From NCBI GenBank assembly GCA_009838595.1, contig VXRI01000271.1, forward strand, positions 1 through 5,497: a DNA stretch of 5,497 nucleotides. Direction: 5' to 3'. Source of the stretch: Chloroflexota bacterium (GTDB lineage: Bacteria; Chloroflexota; Dehalococcoidia; Lucifugimonadales; JADFKI01). A model generated the notes under the pieces. The model saw only the letters and a list, made by a program, of their open reading frames with translations, ran no database searches and had not been told where the DNA came from. Numbering within the stretch: the stretch's first letter is position 1; each line of letters starts with the position of its first letter. The position numbers and the translations under genes are program-made. This document shows, piece after piece, positions 1 through 5,497 of this stretch.

Positions 1-1
1 G

Positions 2-1030
2 GCTCGCTCGCGTCGCGCTTCAACAGACAGTGAATTGATTCGGCGCAGCGATGGCGCGAGCGAGTTCTACACACAGGTTGGCGCCAATGTGCAGAGGCAA
101 GACGACGCGGTGAATCTGCAAATCAACTTTCGCAGCGCCATGTCGGACGCGAGCGCATCTGAAACGCAGCCTGCGCTATCCATACAAAAGTACTTCCGCG
201 TGAACGGAGCGCCACGCCGGGCGTCTGCCCTGATTGGACATCTGAACGCAGTGATGTTCAGCGCGAACGACCTTGATCTGGTGTACGGCTCGCCAAGCGT
301 GCGCCGTCGATACCTGAACATTCTCATATCGCAAATCGACAACGAGTATCTGCGCACGGTTCAACGATACGAGCGCGTTGTGCGGCAGCGCAATTTCCTG
401 CTGAAACAGATTCGCGAAGGCGCATCCCAAGTCGGCGAGATTGCATTCTGGGATGACCAGTTAGTCGCAGAAGGCAGCCGCATAATGGCGCAGCGCATCG
501 AAACGGTGAATGCGCTGTCCGACGGCGCGATGCCGATATATGCAAATCTGAGCGGCGGCGGCGAACGGATGACTGTCAAATATCATCCGAATATCGAGTT
601 GACACCTGAATCGGAATCGGAGAGCGCCATAGCGGACGCATTGCGCGCGCAATTGGTGGAACGACAGCGACAAGAACTCGCGCGAGGCATCACCGTAACC
701 GGGCCGCATCGGGACGATGTCGCGCTGGCGCTCGACGGGCTGTCCGCCGCAGGATTCGCATCGCGCGGGCAGTCGCGCACCGCAGTTCTCGCACTGAAAC
801 TGGCAGAGGGGGCATACCTGAGATCAAAACGCGGGCAAGAACCCGTTCTGTTGCTGGACGACGTGCTATCCGAGCTAGACGCCGTACGGCGAGAGCAGGT
901 GCTCGGACTGGCAGCACAGTATCATCAAACGCTCATCACCACAGCAGACGCAGACGCTATCGCCGCGCAACTGCCGTCAGAGGCTGCGCGATTCAGCGTT
1001 TGCGCCGGGCTGGTGCAACCGATCGAATAG
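2..1030 (+). CDS. recF: DNA replication and repair protein RecF, 5'-truncated by window edge
   Basis: RecF is an SMC/ABC-type ATPase that binds gapped DNA and, with RecO and RecR, helps load RecA at stalled forks and single-strand gaps. The frame is open from base 2, so the TTG at 35 is not taken as the start; the residues before it also read like RecF. About 342 residues are visible, and comparison with the ~360-residue family suggests some 50, including Walker A, are missing. Numbering from base 2, visible signatures are the family motif GPHRDD (234-239), the ABC signature SRGQ (254-257, in FASRGQSRTAVLALKLAE) and Walker B with D-loop, VLLLDDVLSELD (282-293). An earlier segment, NDLDLVYGSPSVRRRYLN, matches the lid region. 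The gene ends with TAG at 1028-1030. Its last 54 bp overlap the oppositely oriented gene at 977-1318, and no terminator is evident after it. Identification is firm; which gene precedes it cannot be seen. Confidence 0.95.
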   Translation, partial: ARSRRASTDSELIRRSDGASEFYTQVGANVQRQDDAVNLQINFRSAMSDASASETQPALSIQKYFRVNGAPRRASALIGHLNAVMFSANDLDLVYGSPSVRRRYLNILISQIDNEYLRTVQRYERVVRQRNFLLKQIREGASQVGEIAFWDDQLVAEGSRIMAQRIETVNALSDGAMPIYANLSGGGERMTVKYHPNIELTPESESESAIADALRAQLVERQRQELARGITVTGPHRDDVALALDGLSAAGFASRGQSRTAVLALKLAEGAYLRSKRGQEPVLLLDDVLSELDAVRREQVLGLAAQYHQTLITTADADAIAAQLPSEAARFSVCAGLVQPIE

Positions 1031-1318
1031 TCGCAGGCGTTGCGCGCCGGTGTTAGGGATGCGCTCGATGTCGCCTTGCGCCTCCATGTCCAGCTTGACC
1101 GTGGTGGTGTACCAGCCAACTGAACCGAGATTTGCGCGCTGTTCAGGGTTCAAGCGCGCGTCTATGAGGGATGGCAGGCTGCGGAACTCCACGCCGTCCG
1201 CGCTGCCGTCTAGAATGTCTAGGATTATGCTGCGTAACAGATCGTACTTCCACTTATGGATGCGCGTCGGCTTTTTGCCGGGCGTGGGCGAGTGGCAGAC
1301 TACCCTGGCGTCGTTCAT
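977..1318 (-). CDS. DUF6958-like small protein, probable winged-helix fold
   Basis: This 113-residue protein has no known biochemical role. Its pattern matches what I recall of the DUF6958 family: an N-terminal SPTPGKKPTRI segment (10-20), a helix beginning KYDLLRSIILDIL (24-36), then SVGWYTTTVKLDMEAQGDIER (66-86) and QRLRL (93-97). The closing helix followed by a short beta-rich segment resembles a winged helix-turn-helix, so nucleic-acid binding is possible but inferred. The ATG at 1318 is preceded by an AGG 8 nt upstream, a weak ribosome site, and lies 18 nt after the stop of the gene at 1337-1702, which suggests co-transcription. Family similarity stops at about residue 97. Residues 97-113 are encoded by the antisense of the recF 3' end, and the CTA codon for Leu97 is the complement of the recF TAG stop. 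That tail looks like readthrough into recF rather than conserved protein. The stop is TGA at 977-979. Confidence 0.75.
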   Translation of the reverse strand: MNDARVVCHSPTPGKKPTRIHKWKYDLLRSIILDILDGSADGVEFRSLPSLIDARLNPEQRANLGSVGWYTTTVKLDMEAQGDIERIPNTGAQRLRLFDRLHQPGANAESRSL

Positions 1319-1336
1319 CAGTGAGACCTGATAGCT

Positions 1337-1702
1337 TTACGCAGTCTTGCGCAAAGGACCGTCTGGGCGGAGTTCGTCGAGGATGGCTGTCGTCTCGGCG
1401 GCGAGACTGTCGCCCGACTTGCGACGCTTGGCGAGCAGGTCGAGCGCGTATTCCGAGACACCGGCGCGAATTCGCAAATCTTCGGGCTTGTAGCGCATGC
1501 AACGGCGCATCAAAACTTGTGCCGGACGGCGCGTCTTCTCGGTGCAGCCGTATGCGTAGGGGCACATATACGCATAGCAGGTTGTGATTTCGCGATGGAC
1601 AGGCGGCACGCGGCTGGACGAAGGCGCAAGGTGCGTGCCAACGAAATCGTCGAGTGGCTTGTCAATCGCGCCGGGTGTGGGTGTCCTGTGGGGTCGTCGC
1701 AT
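1337..1702 (-). CDS. Hypothetical protein with Cys/Tyr cluster and ribbon-helix-helix-like C-terminus
   Basis: I do not recognise this 121-residue protein. Residues 1-40 are Pro/Arg-rich and probably disordered. A Cys/Tyr cluster follows, CYAYMCPYAYGC (42-53), with a fourth Cys at 68, giving C-x4-C-x5-C-x14-C, which could bind a metal or be a redox site. Residues about 74-112 read as a short strand (DLRIRAGVS), a helix (EYALDLLAKRRKSGD) and a second helix (SLAAETTAILDEL). This resembles the ribbon-helix-helix fold of FitA/Arc-type antitoxins and repressors, where a phrase like SLxAEVREIL is common; this is a pattern-level inference. GAGG lies 10 nt before the ATG at 1702. An ATG at 1710 is in another frame, and internal ATGs at codons 46, 65 and 69 leave the true start uncertain. 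It is the first of a two-gene unit with the DUF6958-like gene, behind an A+T-rich region with a TATAAT box. Confidence 0.6.
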   Translation of the reverse strand: MRRPHRTPTPGAIDKPLDDFVGTHLAPSSSRVPPVHREITTCYAYMCPYAYGCTEKTRRPAQVLMRRCMRYKPEDLRIRAGVSEYALDLLAKRRKSGDSLAAETTAILDELRPDGPLRKTA

Positions 1703-1756
1703 CGGAGCATCGCCTCGCGGTCAAATATGCTAGCTGCGACAAATCTTAAACATAAA

Positions 1757-1762
1757 ATTATA
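1757..1762 (-). promoter_or_regulatory. Candidate -10 box (TATAAT) for the two small genes
   Basis: The minus strand reads exactly TATAAT here, in a visibly A+T-rich stretch, about 55 nt before the ATG at 1702. A start site near 1750 would leave a leader of roughly 48 nt. No hexamer close to TTGACA is found at 16-18 bp spacing and there is no extended -10 TG, so the promoter may need an activator or the match may be chance. Confidence 0.35.
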
Positions 1763-1880
1763 CTTTTACAACACTTTTGAGCGGTATATTGAGAGCGCTT
1801 TTTGTGTTTGACTAGTGCTTGGCTAATAGACTTATCCTAAACATTCTGTACATATTGTTAGATTCACATCGTAGCGCAAA

Positions 1881-1921
1881 GCAAAAATCCTCCCCTTATT
1901 GATAAGGGAAGGATTTTCGCT
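1881..1921 (-). terminator. Intrinsic terminator downstream of clpX
   Basis: A near-perfect inverted repeat lies 22 bp past the clpX stop. In the minus-strand RNA the 5' arm AGCGAAAAUCCUUCCCUUA pairs with a 3' arm ending GGGGAGGAUUUUUGCU around a 4-nt UCAA loop. The stem is 19 bp and fully paired if two G-U wobbles are allowed. The five-U run falls inside the 3' arm, paired to the A-rich base of the 5' arm, as in many natural terminators. On the plus strand both wobbles become C-A or A-C mismatches, so the hairpin is better formed in the clpX transcript. It probably ends the tig-clpP-clpX transcript and keeps it out of the two small genes. Confidence 0.85.
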
Positions 1922-1943
1922 GACGGTGAGTATGAAGCGCGCG

Positions 1944-3233
1944 CTATGCAGATTTTTTTTCTAGCATTAACGGTGTGGCAGGCATCTGAACCACTTCGCC
2001 GTTTTTTAGGATTAGGGTTACGGGGGCGCTGCCCCAGATGGCGTCGGCGTCCACCGTGCAGCGGCGGACATCCTTCATACTGGGCAGTTCGTACATCACA
2101 TCCAGCAGCGTGTTCTCTAGGATGGTGCGCAAGCCGCGCGCGCCGGTCTTGTGCTGCAGCGCCTGCTCTGCGGCTGCGGCAAGCGCATCCTGCGTGAAAG
2201 TCAGCTCCACGGCGTCCATGTCGAAGAGCGACTGATATTGACGCACAAGCGCATTCTTCGGCTCGCTTAGAACCTTGATCAGCGCTGCCTCATCCAGCGT
2301 GTCCAGCGTGGCGATGACGGGCAGGCGTCCCACGAACTCGGGGATGAAGCCATATTCCATCAAGTCGTCAGAGTTGACATGGTGCAGCACATTCTCCTCG
2401 GTCTCCGCTCTCCAGCTTGCCGAGCCGGTGAAACCAATGGAATGCTTGCTCTTAAACACGCGCCGGTTGATGATTTCTTCCATTCCCTCGAACGCGCCAC
2501 CGCACATGAACAGCACATTGTCGGTCTTGATTTTCAGGAAGTCCTGGTGCGGATGCTTGCGACCGCCCTGCGGCGGCACATTCGCCTCGCAGCCTTCGAT
2601 AATTTTCAGCAGCGCCTGCTGCACACCCTCGCCGGACACATCGCGCGTGATCGAAGGATTGACGCTCTTGCGCGCTATCTTGTCTATCTCGTCGATGTAA
2701 ATGATGCCCTGCTCGGCGCGCGCCACATCATAGTCCGCCGCCTGAATTAGACGAAGCAGGATGTTCTCCACATCCTCGCCGACATAGCCCGCCTCGGTGA
2801 GCGATGTCGCGTCCGCAATGGCGAACGGTACCTGCAATATGCGCGCGAGTGTCTGCGCGATGTGTGTCTTACCGGAGCCGGACGGGCCGAGCATCAAGAT
2901 GTTCGCCTTCTGTATTTCCACATCGGACTGCGTCTGCGCGGAGCTGATGCGCTTGTAGTGGTTATAGACGGCGACGCTCAGGATTTTCTTGGCGCGGTCC
3001 TGCCCCACGACATACTCTTCGAGGCTTTCGTAGATAAGCTTCGGATTTAGGCCGGTCGCCATCGGGTTCGCAATGACGGTGGGCTGCGTGGAACCGTCTT
3101 CGGCGATAATCTGATCGCAGAGCAGCACGCACTCGTCGCAGATGAACACCCGGTCGGGACCCGCGATTAGGCGCTTGACCTGCGCTTGCGCCTTGTCGCA
3201 GAAAGAGCAACGGTAATCGGTCCTGCTAGTCAT
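1944..3233 (-). CDS. clpX: ATP-dependent Clp protease ATP-binding subunit ClpX
   Basis: ClpX is a hexameric cytosolic AAA+ unfoldase that recognises tagged or adaptor-delivered proteins, unfolds them with ATP and feeds them into ClpP. The 429-residue length is normal. The N-terminal zinc-binding domain shows C9-x2-C12 and C32-x2-C35. Other motifs are Walker A GPSGSGKT (116-123), pore-1 loop GYVGED (149-154), Walker B IIYIDEID (177-184, D181/E182), pore-2 region [12 protein letters not shown] (192-203), RKH loop (225-227), the ClpP-docking IGF tripeptide (266-268), arginine finger in GRLP (R303) and sensor-2 GARGLR (R366). All are in the expected order, so the enzyme should be active. Walker A has Ser where Thr is usual (GPTGSGKT), followed by His-Ile instead of Leu-Leu, a mild variant outside the invariant residues. 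The ATG at 3233 is 118 bp after the clpP stop; the TAG is at 1944-1946, just before a strong terminator. Confidence 0.98.
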   Translation of the reverse strand: MTSRTDYRCSFCDKAQAQVKRLIAGPDRVFICDECVLLCDQIIAEDGSTQPTVIANPMATGLNPKLIYESLEEYVVGQDRAKKILSVAVYNHYKRISSAQTQSDVEIQKANILMLGPSGSGKTHIAQTLARILQVPFAIADATSLTEAGYVGEDVENILLRLIQAADYDVARAEQGIIYIDEIDKIARKSVNPSITRDVSGEGVQQALLKIIEGCEANVPPQGGRKHPHQDFLKIKTDNVLFMCGGAFEGMEEIINRRVFKSKHSIGFTGSASWRAETEENVLHHVNSDDLMEYGFIPEFVGRLPVIATLDTLDEAALIKVLSEPKNALVRQYQSLFDMDAVELTFTQDALAAAAEQALQHKTGARGLRTILENTLLDVMYELPSMKDVRRCTVDADAIWGSAPVTLILKNGEVVQMPATPLMLEKKSA

Positions 3234-3237
3234 TATG

Positions 3238-3248
3238 CGGAAGCTCCG
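3238..3248 (-). promoter_or_regulatory. clpX ribosome-binding site, possibly in a small hairpin
   Basis: GGAG (minus strand, 3247-3244) sits 10 nt before the clpX ATG and supports that start. It is embedded in the palindromic sequence CGGAGCTTCCG, which could fold into a 4-bp stem with a 3-nt loop covering the site. The stem is short, so a regulatory effect is only a possibility. Confidence 0.5.
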
Positions 3249-3306
3249 GAAAACTATCTGATTTGCGACGCCGGCGGTGGATTAAGACTGTCGGCGCCAT
3301 GACACT

Positions 3307-3323
3307 ATTGACACCAAATTGAC
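3307..3323. repeat. Two ATTGAC motifs 11 bp apart in the clpP-clpX spacer
   Basis: On the plus strand ATTGAC occurs at 3307-3312 and again at 3318-3323, one helical turn apart, with a further TGAC at 3300-3303. It lies in the 118-bp gap (3234-3351) between the clpP stop and clpX start. No convincing promoter or terminator accompanies it, so a direct-repeat operator is possible but chance is not excluded. The rest of the gap shows only a GC-rich stretch near 3270-3297 and the clpX ribosome site. Confidence 0.3.
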
Positions 3324-3351
3324 GACATTACGGGGTCTAACGGTGCGATGA

Positions 3352-3999
3352 TTATGCGCCGCTGGATGACGCTAGAACTTCGTCTATCAGCCCGTATTCT
3401 TGCGCCTGATCCGCGCTCATATAGTGATCGCGGTCGGTGTCCTGAGCGATTTGCTCGTAGGGCTGGCCGGTGCTATCGGACAGAATGGTGCGAATCTTAT
3501 CTTGCAGACGCAGGATCTCTCTCGCGGCGATTTCCACATCGCTCGCCTGTCCCTGCGCGCCGCCCATCGCCTGATGCATGTGGATGGTCGAATCCGGCAG
3601 CGCGAAACGCTTGCCCTTAGCGCCGGCGCACAGCAGAACCGTGCCCATGCTCGCCGCCAAGCCAACACAGATTGTGGAGACATCGGGGCGAATGAGGTTC
3701 ATAGTGTCGTATATCGCGAGACCGGCGTATATGACGCCGCCCGGCGAGTTGATGTATAGGCTGACATCGCGCTCCGGGTCTTCCCTGTCTAGGAACAGCA
3801 GCTGCGCGATGATGGCGTTCGCCACTTGGTCGTTGATGGGCGTTCCCAGATAGACGATGCGCTCTTTCAGTAGCATCGAGTAGATGTCGTAGGCGCGCTC
3901 GCCGCGTGGGCCAGACTCCACGACCATAGGAATGACATTCTCAGACCCACCGCCCTGCAGCAATTCACTCGCGCTCAAATCTTCGGGCCTAAACAGCAT
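3352..3999 (-). CDS. clpP: ATP-dependent Clp protease proteolytic subunit ClpP
   Basis: ClpP is the serine peptidase of the Clp protease: two heptameric rings form a chamber where substrates unfolded by ClpX are cut. The start is the ATG at 3999 ([11 protein letters not shown]), because AAGGAGA lies 7 nt upstream. An ATG at 4218 is in frame but would begin inside tig and add 73 unrelated residues. The resulting protein has 215 residues, slightly longer than the usual ~200, with about 22 residues before the conserved IPMVVE that may include a cleaved propeptide. The catalytic triad has family spacing: S117 (GLAASMG), H142 ([10 protein letters not shown]) and D191 (DTDRDHY). [21 protein letters not shown] (32-52) and [19 protein letters not shown] (82-100) are also typical, so it should be active. 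It lies 139 bp after tig and 118 bp before clpX, so the three genes may be co-transcribed, although the tig-clpP spacer carries possible regulatory sites of its own. Confidence 0.97.
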   Translation of the reverse strand: MLFRPEDLSASELLQGGGSENVIPMVVESGPRGERAYDIYSMLLKERIVYLGTPINDQVANAIIAQLLFLDREDPERDVSLYINSPGGVIYAGLAIYDTMNLIRPDVSTICVGLAASMGTVLLCAGAKGKRFALPDSTIHMHQAMGGAQGQASDVEIAAREILRLQDKIRTILSDSTGQPYEQIAQDTDRDHYMSADQAQEYGLIDEVLASSSGA

Positions 4000-4006
4000 C
4001 GGTATA

Positions 4007-4013
4007 TCTCCTT
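4007..4013 (-). promoter_or_regulatory. Strong Shine-Dalgarno of clpP, fixes the start codon
   Basis: The minus strand reads AAGGAGA, then 7 nt, then ATG at 3999. This is close to ideal and chooses 3999 over the in-frame ATG at 4218 and over the nearer upstream ATG at codon 64 of that longer frame. Confidence 0.85.
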
Positions 4014-4043
4014 GAAGCGTAAGGGGCATTCTCCCGGTCAGGT

Positions 4044-4049
4044 ATATTA
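4044..4049 (-). promoter_or_regulatory. Candidate -10 box of an internal clpP promoter
   Basis: TAATAT on the minus strand lies 44 nt before the clpP ATG and would give a leader of about 38 nt. The best upstream hexamer at 16-bp spacing is CTGTTA, a poor -35, and it falls inside the 11-bp repeats at 4060-4086. The arrangement suggests a regulated promoter, but it rests on a single hexamer. Confidence 0.3.
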
Positions 4050-4059
4050 GTGATTTCAG

Positions 4060-4086
4060 GTGTGATAACAGTGTGATAACAGTGTG
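4060..4086. repeat. 11-bp tandem direct repeat upstream of clpP, candidate operator
   Basis: The unit GTGTGATAACA (plus strand) occurs exactly twice in a row (4060-4070, 4071-4081), followed by a partial third copy, GTGTG (4082-4086). Units 11 bp apart lie on the same face of the helix, as binding sites for a tandem regulator would. The array lies just upstream of the possible -10 box at 4044-4049. A related sequence, TGCAATCACA, lies in inverted orientation at 4092-4101 within the adjacent hairpin. Confidence 0.6.
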
Positions 4087-4108
4087 TCGGATGCAATCAC
4101 ATCCGACA
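4085..4108. repeat. Perfect 9-bp inverted repeat in the tig-clpP spacer
   Basis: TGTCGGATG and CATCCGACA flank a 6-nt spacer. As RNA from either strand this is a stable hairpin. It begins about 30 bp after the tig stop, a suitable place for an attenuator, a 3'-end stabiliser for tig or a processing site. No U-run follows it in the direction of tig transcription, so it is not a standard intrinsic terminator. As DNA it could equally be a dyad operator beside the 11-bp repeats. Confidence 0.6.
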
Positions 4109-4138
4109 GTTCGATGTCGCCGGTTATGCGTTAACGGT

Positions 4139-5497
4139 CTAGCCGTTCGTGGACTCATCCTGTTCTGCAGTTGGACCCGCATCGTCGCTGTCGTCGCCGG
4201 ATTCGCCTGCTTCGACAATTGCGGCAGACTCGTCGGTATCGGTCGCTTCGCCCTTGGCGATTTCTACAAGACGCTCCATCACCTTTTGCGAGTGCATCGC
4301 GCGGCGGATGTTGGCTCGAATGTCGTCAGTAATTTCTGGCATTTCGATGCCTTCCGGACTTTCTTGGCGATTTACTTCGATGATAGACTGAATGCGCTCG
4401 TCCACCTCCTCGTCCTCAACGGCGATGTCCTCAGCTTCGCCCAGTTTTTCGAGTGCGACCGCGCGCTTAATCCGCATTTCCGCTTGTTCGCGCATTTGCT
4501 CGCGCAGTTCCGTCTCCGAACTGCCGATGGAGCGCATATAGTCGTCCATGCGGATGTTGATGCGGGCGAGCGTCTGCGCCTGTTCGTTCAGCATGTAATT
4601 GACTTCGTGCTGAATAATCACCGGCGCGATGGTCGTGGTCGCGCCTTCAATCAGACTGTTAATTGCGGACTCACGCAGTTCTTCATTTACGGCGTTTTCG
4701 GCTTCAGTGTTAAGTTCTTCGACAATCTGCTCACGCAAGGCTTCAAGCGAATCGTAGCCCTCGCCGATGCTTTTCGCGAATTCATCGTCGAGTTCCGGCA
4801 ATATGCGCTCTTTGATGTCGCTGACGGTAACCGACACTTGAACTTGCTGCCCCGCGAACTCATCTACTGGGAAGTCATCCGCGACCGTCAGAGCAAACTC
4901 GCTTGGCGTGTCAATCTCGGCGCCGACGAGCGCTTCAGCGAATCCGGGGAAGGGGCGGTCGGCGTCTTCTACTAGCAAGTACACCGTATCGGTCTCGTCG
5001 AGTATGGTGTCGCCTTCGACGGTTCCGGTGGCGGTCATCGTCACCATGTCGCCCATCGCGACAGGACGCTCTACGGGTTCCCATGATGACACGCTGCCGC
5101 GCAGCTGTTCCAGCCGTTCCTCGACATCTTCTTCGTCAACTTCCGTCTGCTCGACTTCTACTCGGATGTCCCTGTAATCGCCGAGTTCCACCTCGGGGCG
5201 AAGCGGCACAGTCGCGGTGAAAGTAACGGGGTCTAGGTCTAGCAATTCCATTTCGGGCATGCCGCCGGGTTCAATCTGCTGTTCGTCGATCGCCCTGCCT
5301 GTAACCTCAGGCAGCATGGTGTCGAGTACTTCGTTCAGCAGCGCCTCGCGTCCCAGCATCTGCAACGCGATATGGCGCGGCACACGCCCCTTGCGGAATC
5401 CGGGATAGGAGATGAGCGGCTTTACTTTCTGGTAGCCAATATCGATGTACGGACGAACTTCCTCGTCTTCCAGTTCGATATGCAGCACGGTCTGTAG
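4139..5497 (-). CDS. tig: Trigger factor (ribosome-associated chaperone and PPIase), 5'-truncated by window edge
   Basis: Trigger factor binds ribosomal protein uL23 at the exit tunnel, shelters nascent chains and has a peptidyl-prolyl isomerase domain. The frame is open to the window edge. A GTG at 5488 is not taken as the start, because the codons before it still fit the family and about ten N-terminal residues appear to be missing. Some 452 residues are visible. Numbering from the edge, the ribosome-binding signature GFRKGRVP is at 33-40, the FKBP-like domain spans about 147-231 with its PGF core at 184-186, and the [20 protein letters not shown] junction leads into the helical C-terminal chaperone domain. 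The last 37 residues (416-452) form an Asp/Glu-rich tail with 13 acidic and no basic residues, probably disordered and longer than the E. coli end. The stop is TAG at 4139-4141. The gene is the first visible member of the tig-clpP-clpX cluster; its promoter lies outside the window. Confidence 0.97.
   Translation of the reverse strand, partial: LQTVLHIELEDEEVRPYIDIGYQKVKPLISYPGFRKGRVPRHIALQMLGREALLNEVLDTMLPEVTGRAIDEQQIEPGGMPEMELLDLDPVTFTATVPLRPEVELGDYRDIRVEVEQTEVDEEDVEERLEQLRGSVSSWEPVERPVAMGDMVTMTATGTVEGDTILDETDTVYLLVEDADRPFPGFAEALVGAEIDTPSEFALTVADDFPVDEFAGQQVQVSVTVSDIKERILPELDDEFAKSIGEGYDSLEALREQIVEELNTEAENAVNEELRESAINSLIEGATTTIAPVIIQHEVNYMLNEQAQTLARINIRMDDYMRSIGSSETELREQMREQAEMRIKRAVALEKLGEAEDIAVEDEEVDERIQSIIEVNRQESPEGIEMPEITDDIRANIRRAMHSQKVMERLVEIAKGEATDTDESAAIVEAGESGDDSDDAGPTAEQDESTNG

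Noticed and set aside
1517..1780. Plus-strand open frame opposite the small Cys-rich gene
   Set aside because: It has low-complexity composition and no good ribosome site. The minus-strand frame has a plausible domain pattern and a following co-oriented gene.
1805..1840. TTGACT on the plus strand in the A+T-rich gap as a promoter
   Set aside because: No good -10 follows at 16-18 bp, and there is no plus-strand gene downstream to be served.
1810..1840. CIRCE-like heat-shock operator (AGTGCT...GGCTAATAG)
   Set aside because: It shares a few letters with the CIRCE half-site but lacks the second inverted half at 9-nt spacing, and it is not upstream of a chaperone gene.
1952..1959. Run of eight A (minus strand) near the end of clpX as a programmed slippage site
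   Set aside because: It lies three codons from the stop and simply encodes Glu-Lys-Lys. The shifted frame runs through the terminator with no protein-like sequence, so no function is indicated.
4000..4218. N-terminal extension of ClpP from an upstream in-frame ATG at 4218
   Set aside because: It would begin inside tig, its 73 residues resemble nothing in ClpP, and an excellent Shine-Dalgarno marks the ATG at 3999.
4073..4975. 300-codon plus-strand open frame opposite tig
   Set aside because: It is the antisense shadow of the trigger factor gene, rich in Phe/Leu/Arg/His and without any recognisable family pattern.

Overview
The window is chromosomal DNA from a bacterium of moderately high G+C. 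It carries two housekeeping loci with a short accessory-looking stretch between them. Nothing is diagnostic of the taxon. The general look of the trigger factor, ClpP and ClpX sequences, with a DUF6958-like protein beside them, would suit a Chloroflexota (Dehalococcoidia-like) or other environmental lineage, but this is a weak impression.

Layout. Positions 2-1030 (+) are the C-terminal ~340 residues of the recombination ATPase RecF; the start and Walker A lie outside the window. Positions 977-1702 (-) hold two small genes 18 nt apart. The upstream one (1337-1702) is an unrecognised protein with a Cys/Tyr cluster and a ribbon-helix-helix-like C-terminus. The downstream one (977-1318) is a DUF6958-like protein whose last 17 codons run antisense into the 3' end of recF. 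Positions 1703-1943 are an A+T-rich gap with a TATAAT box for the small gene pair and a long intrinsic terminator for the clpX side. Positions 1944-5497 (-) are the classic order tig-clpP-clpX, read right to left, with tig truncated at its 5' end by the window edge.

How the genes work together. Trigger factor meets nascent chains at the ribosome exit tunnel. ClpX is the AAA+ unfoldase that recognises substrates and threads them into the ClpP serine-protease barrel. Their linkage joins folding and degradation in one protein quality-control locus. ClpX and ClpP keep every catalytic and docking motif I could check, so the protease should be functional.

Most interesting points. (1) The tig-clpP spacer has an 11-bp direct repeat (one helical turn), a flanking perfect 9-bp inverted repeat containing a related half-site in inverted orientation, and a possible -10 box placed so that the repeats cover the -35 region; this looks like a clpP operator. 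(2) The clpP-clpX spacer has a second, different pair of motifs at 11-bp spacing. (3) The DUF6958-like gene and recF overlap tail to tail. (4) The small gene pair may encode two DNA-binding-type proteins. I found no CRISPR array, tRNA, rRNA, transposase or attachment site. No gene-free stretch exceeds about 240 bp.
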